From JAWLCQ01 sp041687095 (GTDB lineage: Bacteria; Planctomycetota; Phycisphaerae; SM23-33): DNA of 13,633 nucleotides. Shown here piece by piece: positions 5,431 through 12,016 of the stretch; position 1 is the first letter of the stretch, and each line of letters begins with the position of its first letter. The notes under the pieces are model-generated. The model was given only the letters and a program-made list of their open reading frames with translations. It ran no database searches and was not told the DNA's origin. A program made the translations under genes and the position numbers. The DNA lies in the NCBI GenBank assembly GCA_041687095.1, contig JAWLCQ010000136.1, forward strand, positions 1 through 13,633. The letters run 5' to 3'.

Positions 5431-8427
5431 ATGGACGTAGAACGATTCATCGATGACCTGCAGCGCTCCCCGCACTACGCGGACCAGATCGTGCACGTTC
5501 GCACGGTCCCCCCGCGCGCGGGGCGCTACGCGGACCCGCGAGAGCCGCTCCCCGACGCGGCGGCGGCCATGCTCCGCGCGCGGAACATCGAGCGCCTCTA
5601 CGTCCACCAGTCCGCCGCCATCGATGCCGTCCGCGACGGGCGGGATATCGTCGTCGTCACCGGGACCGCCTCGGGCAAGAGCCTCTGCTACCAGGTGCCC
5701 CTGCTGGAGATGCTCGCGAACGATCCCGACGGGCGGGCGCTGCTGCTGTTTCCCACCAAGGCCCTCACGCAGGACCAGCACCGCTCCTTCCGTCTGGCCC
5801 TGGAGGCCGCGGGGATGGGCGACGTGCTCACGGGCGTCTACGACGGGGACACCCCCGCCGACGAGCGCCGCGCCCTGCGCGACAAGGCCCGCTGCCTCTT
5901 CACCAACCCCGACATGCTCCACGCGTCCCTGCTGCCCCAGCACGGGCGGTGGGCGGACCTGCTGGGCAACCTCCGCCTCCTCGTCGTCGACGAACTGCAC
6001 GTCTACAGCGGGATCTTCGGCTCCAACGCCGCCAACCTCTTCCGCCGCGTGCACCGCGTGCTGCGGCACTACGCGTCGCGGCCGCGGGTGATCGCGTGCT
6101 CCGCCACCATCGCCAACCCCGCCGAGCTGGCGAAGCGCGTCCTGCACCGCGAGGCAGTGGTGATCGAGGACGACGCGGCCCCGCGGGGGGCGCGGACGTA
6201 CGTCTTCTGGAACCCGCCCCGCATCCGCGGGGGCGACTACCGCTCCCGCCGCTCCGCCAACGTCGAGGCCCACGAACTGTTCGCCGAACTCCTCCGCCGC
6301 AACGCCCCGTCCATCGTGTTCTCCAAGGCCAAGATGACGGCCGAGATGATCCACCGCTACGCCTGCGACGCCCTCCGCCGCACCGCTCCGCACCTGGTGG
6401 GCAAGGTCACGCCCTACCGCGGGGGGTATCGGCCCGAGGAGCGGCGGGAGATCGAGCGGCGGCTGTTCGGGGGCGAGCTGCTGGGCGTCAGCGCCACGCG
6501 GGCGCTGGAGCTGGGGATCGACGTGGGAGCCCTGGAGGCGGCCATCCTCGTGGGATACCCGGGGACGATCGCGTCGTTCCTCCAGCAGACCGGGCGGGCG
6601 GGGCGGAGGGACCGCGACGCCCTGGCGATCCTCGTCGGGCTCGACACGGCCATCAACCAGTACATCCTCACGCACCCCGAGTACATCCTCGACCGCCCCG
6701 TCGAGCACGCCGTCCTCGACCCCGACAACCCCTTCATCATCACCGGGCACCTCCGCTGCGCCACGCACGAGCTGCCCCTGCCCGAGGCGGAGGCAATGCT
6801 CTTCGGGCCCTTCGCCCCGCTCGTTCTTCGCATCCTGCAGGAGAACGCCAAGGTCCGCCTGCTGGGCGGTTCGTGGTATCACGCCGCGAGCGAAACGCCC
6901 CAGCACGAGGTCTCCCTTCGCGACACCGTGGACTCCAACGTCCTCATCCACGACGTGCAGAGCGGGGCCGTCCTCGGGGAGGTCAACGAGTACGACGCCG
7001 AACCCATCCTCCACCCCGGGGCCATCTACATCCACCGGGGCGACACCTACCGCGTGCTCGAACTCGACATGGAGCGGCGGCTGGCGTACGTCCAGCGCGA
7101 GGAGGTGGACTACTACACCCAGCCGATGGGCGGGACCGACGTGCACCACGTCGACCACCGCCTGCGGGAGAAACCCTTCGGGACCGGGTGGGCGTACTGG
7201 GGGGAGGTGACGGCGTACTTCAACACGCACATGTACGAGCGGGTACACTTCTACGAACTCGACGCCATCAGCCGCCACGGACTGGAACTGCCCGTGCTCG
7301 TGCTGGAGACGATGGCCGTCTGGCTGGTCCCGTCCGAGGCACTGATGGAGCGGGTGCGGCAGGAGGGGCTCAACGTGCACAGCGGGCTGCGGGGCATCGG
7401 GTACGCCATCCGCATGCTCCTGCCGCTGTACATGACGTGCGACACGCTGGACTTCTCGCACTCGATCGGGTCGGCGAACTCCCCGTGGAACGCGATCTTC
7501 ATCTACGAGCGCTACCCCCGCGGGCTGGGGTTTACGGAGAAGGCGTACGAGATGCTCCACCGCATCGTCCCCGACGTCCTCGACGTCATCCGCCGCTGCG
7601 AGTGCGAGGAGGGCTGCCCCTGCTGCGTGGGCAAACCGCTCCGCGGGTACACCACGTGGAACCCCGAGCGGGGCGAGGGGTCGATCCCGTCGAAGGAGGC
7701 CGCCCGCATGATCCTGGAGGGGCTCCTGGAGGACGGGGGGAACCTCCAGAACCCCGACACGGTGGCGCTGACCGACGGGGAGGCGGGGGACGAGAACCGC
7801 CTGGAGCAGGAGCTTCGCCGGCGGCTGGAGCGAATGCGGGAGCCCCGCGTGTTCCACCCCATCAACCCGCAGGTGCGAACGGAGTATCCCGAGATCGAGG
7901 CGGCCGTCGAGCTGCCCGCCCCCGACGTCGCGAAGCGCAACGAGCGGCGGACGGCGTTCGAGCACGACCTCAAGAAGAAGCTCGCCAAGAAGCTCAAGCT
8001 CGGGGGCAAGGACCCGCTGGCGCCCCGCGCGGCCATCCCCCGCGGGATGAAGCCCCCCAAGAGCAACCTGCCCCCGACGGCGTTTCCGGGGAGACCGGCG
8101 GAGGGTACGGGTCTGTCTGGAATCCAGAAAGGAAGCAGGGATGCAGGAGATGCAGGGGATGGGGGGGAGGTGAGGGTAACGCCCCCCGACTGCGTCGGGG
8201 GGGTGAGCCCGAAGAACACCGGGGCGGGATTGCGCGGGACGAAGCCTTCCTCGAAGTCGAACGTCACCCCCCGGACGCAGTCCGGGGGCGTTGGGAAGGA
8301 ACTCCCCAGCGCGGGTCCCCCGTCCGCGGAGGGAGCGCTCCCCAATGAGATCCGCCTGGGGGACGACCTCGCGTCGCGGGCGTGGAAGCGGTTGCGCAAG
8401 GGGAAGGGGGAGCAGAAGGAGACCTGA
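5431..8427 (+). CDS. MrfA-like DExH helicase with C-terminal four-cysteine (DUF1998) domain, paralog 1
   Basis: The protein has 998 residues. Helicase core: Walker A G78-TASGK83-S84, FPTKALTQDQ (Ia), D187-ELH190 (DExH box), S224-A-T226 (III), ATRALELGIDVG (V), and Q386-TGRAGR392 (VI). The C-terminal region (about 640-735) ends in C723-x-C725-x3-C729-x2-C732, the zinc-binding pattern of MrfA/YprA. MrfA is an ATP-driven 3'-5' DNA helicase that works with MrfB in mitomycin C repair. A roughly 260-residue tail follows that the second paralog lacks; it is Lys-rich at about 848-875 (FEHDLKKKLAKKLKLGG) and includes residues about 916-954 encoded by a repeat element. ATG 5431 is chosen over 5383 because MDVERF aligns with the start of paralog 2 and Walker A then falls at residue 78 in both. 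No clear Shine-Dalgarno sequence is present. Paralog 2 carries DEVH and may be the more canonical MrfA. Confidence 0.88.
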   Translation: MDVERFIDDLQRSPHYADQIVHVRTVPPRAGRYADPREPLPDAAAAMLRARNIERLYVHQSAAIDAVRDGRDIVVVTGTASGKSLCYQVPLLEMLANDPDGRALLLFPTKALTQDQHRSFRLALEAAGMGDVLTGVYDGDTPADERRALRDKARCLFTNPDMLHASLLPQHGRWADLLGNLRLLVVDELHVYSGIFGSNAANLFRRVHRVLRHYASRPRVIACSATIANPAELAKRVLHREAVVIEDDAAPRGARTYVFWNPPRIRGGDYRSRRSANVEAHELFAELLRRNAPSIVFSKAKMTAEMIHRYACDALRRTAPHLVGKVTPYRGGYRPEERREIERRLFGGELLGVSATRALELGIDVGALEAAILVGYPGTIASFLQQTGRAGRRDRDALAILVGLDTAINQYILTHPEYILDRPVEHAVLDPDNPFIITGHLRCATHELPLPEAEAMLFGPFAPLVLRILQENAKVRLLGGSWYHAASETPQHEVSLRDTVDSNVLIHDVQSGAVLGEVNEYDAEPILHPGAIYIHRGDTYRVLELDMERRLAYVQREEVDYYTQPMGGTDVHHVDHRLREKPFGTGWAYWGEVTAYFNTHMYERVHFYELDAISRHGLELPVLVLETMAVWLVPSEALMERVRQEGLNVHSGLRGIGYAIRMLLPLYMTCDTLDFSHSIGSANSPWNAIFIYERYPRGLGFTEKAYEMLHRIVPDVLDVIRRCECEEGCPCCVGKPLRGYTTWNPERGEGSIPSKEAARMILEGLLEDGGNLQNPDTVALTDGEAGDENRLEQELRRRLERMREPRVFHPINPQVRTEYPEIEAAVELPAPDVAKRNERRTAFEHDLKKKLAKKLKLGGKDPLAPRAAIPRGMKPPKSNLPPTAFPGRPAEGTGLSGIQKGSRDAGDAGDGGEVRVTPPDCVGGVSPKNTGAGLRGTKPSSKSNVTPRTQSGGVGKELPSAGPPSAEGALPNEIRLGDDLASRAWKRLRKGKGEQKET
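8178..8292. repeat. Paired-hairpin element inside the first helicase coding sequence
   Basis: Two 29-nt arms (8178-8206 and 8264-8292) are reverse complements except at two positions. Each arm is itself a hairpin with a 9-bp stem and TGC loop: CCCCCCGAC-TGC-GTCGGGGGG on the left, and CCCCCGGAC-TGC-GTCCGGGGG when the right is read on the minus strand. The two differences (8187/8197 against 8283/8273) form one swapped base pair. The element is read through in frame and encodes residues about 916-954 of the helicase tail. Confidence 0.85.
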
Positions 8428-8432
8428 GCGGG

Positions 8433-8438
8433 TATAAC
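8433..8438 (+). promoter_or_regulatory. Possible -10 element between the helicase genes
   Basis: TATAAC lies just after the stop codon of the first helicase gene. It has no matching -35 at the right distance. It is listed because the word AACGGACGCG follows it directly (8441-8450) and recurs immediately before the second helicase start (8861-8870), suggesting it may have been that gene's promoter before the gap expanded. Confidence 0.25.
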
Positions 8439-8466
8439 AGAACGGACGCGAGACAACCCGTTTAGC

Positions 8467-8620
8467 GGCGGGCGGAACGCCCGCCCCCGCCGGTCCGTTG
8501 GAGCGGTGGACGCCCAACCGCCTGCGCGGGGGGTCTCCTGACCCCCCGCGTCCGGGAAGGGTCAAACGGCGCTCCGCGGAAGCGTTACCGCGGGTTCCCC
8601 CGGACCCCTCCGGGGTCCGG
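8467..8620. repeat. Cluster of GC-rich perfect hairpins between the helicase genes
   Basis: Three perfect stem-loops follow one another: GGCGGGC-GGAAC-GCCCGCC (8467-8485), an 11-bp stem CGCGGGGGGTC with loop TCCT (8525-8550), and a 9-bp stem CCGGACCCC with loop TCC (8600-8620). None is followed by a T-run, so they are not classical Rho-independent terminators. They could impede polymerase or mark REP-like elements. Confidence 0.6.
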
Positions 8621-8675
8621 ACGCCGCGGGGCCGGAGACCCGCGGCGCAGAGGAGTGGGGCCGGTCCGGGGACCA

Positions 8676-8801
8676 GCAGCGCAAGCAACTAAGGCAGCGC
8701 AAGCAACTAAGGCAGCGCAAGCAACTAAGGCAGCGCAAGCAACTAAGGCAGCGCAAGCAACTAAGGCAGCGCAGGCAACGAACGCCGCGCGGGCAACGGA
8801 C
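8676..8801. repeat. 18-bp tandem repeat array, seven units
   Basis: The unit GCAGCGCAAGCAACTAAG occurs five times without change (8676-8765). It is followed by two degenerate units, GCAGCGCAGGCAACGAAC (8766-8783) and GCCGCGCGGGCAACGGAC (8784-8801). Because 18 is a multiple of three, spurious open frames run through on both strands (AAQATK repeats on plus, CLRCLS repeats on minus). Five identical copies suggest recent slippage expansion, so copy number may vary between strains. Confidence 0.9.
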
Positions 8802-8825
8802 GCGAGACAACTGAGTCACAACCTG

Positions 8826-8864
8826 CGTTCCCTTTCGCCGATGCTGTCTCGGCGAAAGGGAACG
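8826..8864. repeat. Perfect 15-bp hairpin just before the second helicase gene
   Basis: CGTTCCCTTTCGCCG (8826-8840), a 9-nt loop (8841-8849) and CGGCGAAAGGGAACG (8850-8864) form a perfect 15-bp stem that ends 13 nt before the ATG at 8878. There is no T-run, so it is not a standard terminator. The only purine-rich stretch near the start, AAAGGGAA, lies inside the stem, so folding could affect translation. Confidence 0.7.
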
Positions 8865-8877
8865 GACGCGGAACACC

Positions 8878-11397
8878 ATGGACGCCGATGTTTTCCTCAA
8901 ACGCCTGACCCACGCCCACTTCGTCCGCGACCAGGTGGTGCACGTCGAGACGCTCCCCCAGCGCGACGCGGTCCTCCGCGACGTGCCCGGCGGCCTGCGC
9001 GACGAGGTCCGCGACGCCCTCGCGCAGCAGGGCATCGAACGCCTCTACTGCCACCAGGCCGACGCCATCGCGGCCGTGCGCGAGGGGCACAGCGTCGTCA
9101 TCGTCACCGGGACCGCCAGCGGCAAGACGCTGTGCTACAACATCCCCGTCGTCGAGTCGATGGCGAAGGACTCGCGGGCGACCGCCCTGTACCTGTTCCC
9201 CACCAAGGCCCTCGCGCAGGACCAGTTGCGCGGGCTCGGCCGCTTCGCGGGCGTCCGCGTCGAGGGCCCCGACGCCGACCCACCGCTTCAGGCTTCACCG
9301 CAGAGATCGCAGAGAACGCAGAGGGGAATGGGAGCGGAAGACGCACCCGATGCCCTCTCCGCGGCCTCTGCGATCTCCGCGGTGGAATCCGCTTCGCAAA
9401 CGGGCGGCGGACGGCGGCGAACCCGCAGGACCGACGACGGTTCGACGAGCTTCCTCGCGGGCACGTACGACGGGGACACCCCCCAAAACCTCCGCCGCAA
9501 GCTCCGCGACGACGGGAACGTCATCCTCACCAACCCCGACATGCTCCACCAGGGCATCCTCCCGCACCACGCGCGGTGGAACCGCTTCTTCACCCACCTC
9601 AAGTACGTCGTCATCGACGAGGTCCACGCCTACCGCGGGGTCTTCGGGTCGCACCTGGCGAACGTCCTCCGCCGCCTCCGCCGCATCTGCCGCCACTACG
9701 GGGCGGACCCGCAGTTCATCTGCTGCTCGGCGACGATCGCCAACCCCCGCGAGCACGCCGAGCGGATCACCGGTGAGCCCATGACGCTCATCGACAACGA
9801 CGGGGCCCCCCGCGGACCCAAGCGGTTCGTCCTGTGGAACCCCCCGCCCATCGACGCGGCCTCCCCCGGAGCAGGCGTGGCCGCGTTGGCTGGCGGCGAC
9901 CGCCGCTCGCCCATGTGGGAGGCGGTCCACCTGCTCACCCGCCTCGTCGAGGAGGGCGTGCAGACCATCGCCTTCGTCCGCACCCGCCTGGCGGCCGAGC
10001 TGATCTTCAAGAACACCCGCGACCTGCTCCGCCCCTCGTCGCGGCGCCTCGCCGACTCCGTCCACGCCTATCGCGGCGGCTACCTCCCCGAGGAGCGCCG
10101 CACCATCGAGCGAAAGCTCGTCAACCGCGAGATCCTCGCCGTCGCCTCCACCAACGCCCTCGAACTCGGGATCGACATCGGGTCCCTCGACGCCTGCCTG
10201 CTCGTGGGCTACCCGGGGACGATCGCCTCGCTCTGGCAGCAGGCGGGGCGGGCGGGGCGCGGACAGGACGAGTCGCTCGTGTTCCTCATCGGGTCCAACA
10301 CGCCCATCGACCAGTACCTGATGCACCACAGCAACTACATCTTCCGTCGCAACCCCGAGCAGGCGGTGATCGACCCCGACAACCCCCACGTCACCGTCGC
10401 CCACCTCCGCTGCGCGGTCCACGAATTGCCGCTATCCGCCGAGGACGCCCAGCTCTTCGGGCCCTACGCCCCCGTCATCCTCGAACTGCTCGAGGAGGAG
10501 CAGCAGGTCAAGCGGATCGACGAGACCACCTACTGGGCCTCCACCGCCTACCCCGCCGCCGAGGTCAACCTCCGCAACATCGCCGGGCCCGTCTACACCA
10601 TCCAGGACGAGTCCCGCGGGGAGCGCGTCATCGGGACGCTCGACGAGATCTCCGCCCTCTCGCAGCTCCACGACCACGCCGTCTACCTCCACGCCGCCGA
10701 CACCTACTTCGTCAAGAAGCTCGACCTGGAGAAGAAGATCGCCTTCGTCGAGCGAAAGGACACGGACTACTACACCCAGTCCGTCCAGGCCTCGCAGATC
10801 CGCATTGACGACAAGCAGGACGAGGCCCCCGGGGACCTCAGCACGTTGGGGTTCGGGGACGTGACGGTCACGACCTCGATCCCGATGTTCAAGAAGATCC
10901 GCTTCCACTCCCGCGACTCGCTGGGGTACGAGCAGCTCGAACTGCCCCCGCAGACGCTGGAGACGGTGGCGATGTGGATGGCGCCTTCGGAGAGCGTCGT
11001 CGAGGAACTGCGGGCCCAGGGGTTCGTCGCGGGCGAGGCCCTCGTCGGGATCGCCAACGTCCTCACCGAGGTCGCCCGCTTCTTCGTCATGTGCGACGCC
11101 CAGGACATCGGGGCCGTCGTCGACGCCGCCTGCCTCGGCACCGACGCCCTGTTCGTCCACGACCGCTACCCCGGCGGTATGGGCTACGCCGAGCGCATCC
11201 GCGAACGGCTGCCCGAGATCCTCAAGGCCACCTTCGACGTCATCGCCCGCTGCCCGTGCGAGGACGGGTGCCCCTCGTGCGTGGGGGCGGCCCTGCCCGC
11301 GTTCGCCATGACGGACCTTGACAGCTCCGTCCGCAACCGCATCCCCAACAAGGCCGCCGCCCGGTTCCTGCTCCAGCGGCTGCTGGGCGGGGCATAG
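8878..11397 (+). CDS. mrfA: MrfA-like DExH helicase with C-terminal four-cysteine (DUF1998) domain, paralog 2
   Basis: The protein has 839 residues. Helicase core: G78-TASGK83-T84 (Walker A, same residue numbers as paralog 1), FPTKALAQDQ (Ia), D247-EVH250 in VVIDEVHAYRG (DExH box), S284-A-T286 (III), STNALELGIDIG (V), and Q455-AGRAGR461 (VI). The C-terminal domain ends in C792-x-C794-x3-C798-x2-C801, which matches the zinc-binding cysteines of MrfA/YprA. The protein ends about 38 residues later, without the long tail of paralog 1. Between FPTKAL and YDGDTP it has 60 residues more than paralog 1; residues about 139-170 of this come from a palindromic repeat, and a low-complexity RRRTRRTDDG stretch follows. 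The frame stays open, so the protein is probably made. DEVH and the compact C-terminus make this the closer match to canonical MrfA. The partner nuclease is probably the gene at 4056. ATG 8878 is supported by alignment with paralog 1. Confidence 0.88.
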   Translation: MDADVFLKRLTHAHFVRDQVVHVETLPQRDAVLRDVPGGLRDEVRDALAQQGIERLYCHQADAIAAVREGHSVVIVTGTASGKTLCYNIPVVESMAKDSRATALYLFPTKALAQDQLRGLGRFAGVRVEGPDADPPLQASPQRSQRTQRGMGAEDAPDALSAASAISAVESASQTGGGRRRTRRTDDGSTSFLAGTYDGDTPQNLRRKLRDDGNVILTNPDMLHQGILPHHARWNRFFTHLKYVVIDEVHAYRGVFGSHLANVLRRLRRICRHYGADPQFICCSATIANPREHAERITGEPMTLIDNDGAPRGPKRFVLWNPPPIDAASPGAGVAALAGGDRRSPMWEAVHLLTRLVEEGVQTIAFVRTRLAAELIFKNTRDLLRPSSRRLADSVHAYRGGYLPEERRTIERKLVNREILAVASTNALELGIDIGSLDACLLVGYPGTIASLWQQAGRAGRGQDESLVFLIGSNTPIDQYLMHHSNYIFRRNPEQAVIDPDNPHVTVAHLRCAVHELPLSAEDAQLFGPYAPVILELLEEEQQVKRIDETTYWASTAYPAAEVNLRNIAGPVYTIQDESRGERVIGTLDEISALSQLHDHAVYLHAADTYFVKKLDLEKKIAFVERKDTDYYTQSVQASQIRIDDKQDEAPGDLSTLGFGDVTVTTSIPMFKKIRFHSRDSLGYEQLELPPQTLETVAMWMAPSESVVEELRAQGFVAGEALVGIANVLTEVARFFVMCDAQDIGAVVDAACLGTDALFVHDRYPGGMGYAERIRERLPEILKATFDVIARCPCEDGCPSCVGAALPAFAMTDLDSSVRNRIPNKAAARFLLQRLLGGA
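9294..9386. repeat. Palindromic element inserted in frame in the second helicase gene
   Basis: The left arm (9294-9326, starting TTCACCGCAGAGATCGCAGA) and right arm (9353-9386, ending GCGATCTCCGCGGTGGA) are imperfect reverse complements over about 33 nt. They share the CGCAGAG period and the TCACCGC end with the element at 5276-5379. The 93-bp element is a multiple of three and contains no stop in the helicase frame. It encodes SPQRSQRTQRG and ALSAASAISAVE. Confidence 0.85.
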
Positions 11398-11432
11398 GAA
11401 GCGGGAACCAAGGCGCCAGGGACTGGGGACTA

Positions 11433-11590
11433 GCACTACAACGAAAGATGTTAACTGGTTGACTGGTTAACTGGTGATTGGGGCAGCAGTTTGCGTGGGC
11501 TGCCCGCCTGGGACTACCGGAGAGGCTCACGTGGTTGCAAGCCATTGCCGATCAACCAGTTAACCAGTTAACCAAGCTTCGTTGTAGTGC
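11433..11590. repeat. MITE-like element with terminal inverted repeats and 8-bp internal repeats
   Basis: The ends GCACTACAACGAA (11433-11445) and TTCGTTGTAGTGC (11578-11590) are a perfect 13-bp inverted repeat. Inside them, the left has an 8-bp tandem (GTTAACTG, GTTGACTG, GTTAACTG at 11450-11473) and the right has the inverse (CCAGTTAA twice, about 11555-11570), which extends the pairing. The centre holds a further hairpin, GGGCAGC (11481-11487) with GCTGCCC (11499-11505). The 158-bp element has lower GC than its surroundings and no coding frame. It looks like a non-autonomous mobile element; no transposase is in the window. Confidence 0.75.
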
Positions 11591-11740
11591 CGGGGAATAG
11601 GGAATAGGCGGAAGAAGAAGCTCCGAGAGAGGGGGATTGAGGGGGGCGAGGAGATTGCGCGGGTGGAAATCGTGCGCCCGTGACGGGTCCAGGGAGGGGG
11701 CGTCCCGAACCTCCAATCCGGTCCGGACCCTGCGGGGGAA

Positions 11741-11931
11741 CAATGCCCACGGGACGCTTTCCAGTCCCGTGGGACGGTCCGGGACGACCACCGGTCCCCA
11801 CTTCGCGACGGAACCATGGATCTGCAACAGGTCCCCCTGGAACCGCAGTGGATCGCGGTCTACCCCCAGGACCGGACCGTGTGGTATGCTCTGACCGTCC
11901 CACGGGACGGAACTGCGTCCCGTGGGCATTG
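11741..11931. repeat. REPIN-like pair of inverted hairpins
   Basis: Two 39-nt arms (11741-11779 and 11893-11931) are exact reverse complements except in a central 7-nt stretch. Each arm is a hairpin with the same perfect 10-bp stem, CCCACGGGAC / GTCCCGTGGG (stems 11746-11755 with 11764-11773, and 11899-11908 with 11917-11926), and an 8-nt loop that differs (GCTTTCCA against GGAACTGC). The spacer is 113 nt. The extended -10-like word TGGTATGCT (11882-11890) sits at the edge of the right arm. The rest of the 11398-12016 gap holds only short G-rich repeats such as GGGAATA in tandem (about 11594-11607). Confidence 0.85.
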
Positions 11932-11960
11932 GACTGTGCGCGAATACCGTCCGTAGAGGT

Positions 11961-12000
11961 CCTGGTTCCCCGGTTCCTGATTCCCGGTTCCTGGTTCCCC
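11961..12000. repeat. Short GGTTCC direct repeats before tsaB
   Basis: The 40-nt stretch is made of four near-copies of CCTGGTTCCC / CGGTTCCTGATTCC. It ends 16 nt before the tsaB start and displaces any recognisable ribosome binding site. It resembles other low-complexity intergenic repeats in this window. Confidence 0.55.
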
Positions 12001-12016
12001 AGAACGCAACGACCCC

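Larger units (their letters stand above)
8441..8870. repeat. Direct repeats AACGGACGCG(AGACAAC) bracketing the inter-helicase gap
   Basis: The 17-mer AACGGACGCGAGACAAC occurs at 8441-8457 and again, identically, at 8795-8811. Its first ten bases recur at 8861-8870, next to the ATG of the second helicase. These copies bracket the hairpin cluster and the 18-bp tandem array. Apart from such repeats and hairpins, the 450-nt gap (8428-8877) holds no gene that I can support. Confidence 0.65.

Noticed and set aside
5029..8688. 1219-residue open frame on the minus strand opposite helicase 1
   Set aside because: It is antisense to a helicase with intact motifs, is rich in Val/Arg/Gly/Asp from the codon-position bias of GC-rich DNA, and shows no recognisable domain.
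8676..8801. CRISPR-like array
   Set aside because: The units are contiguous 18-mers with no spacers, and no cas genes are nearby.
9240..9460. Frameshift or pseudogene in helicase 2
   Set aside because: The frame is continuous, the insertion is a multiple of three, and all motifs downstream are intact with normal spacing.
8655..9776. Plus-strand open frame with AAQATK hexapeptide repeats
   Set aside because: The repeat is simply the 18-bp tandem array read in frame, and the rest is an out-of-frame reading of helicase 2.
4056..11397. DISARM-like or other phage-defence system
   Set aside because: DUF1998-type helicases occur in defence loci, but there is no methyltransferase, phospholipase D or other defence partner here, and the YprB-type nuclease points to MrfAB repair.
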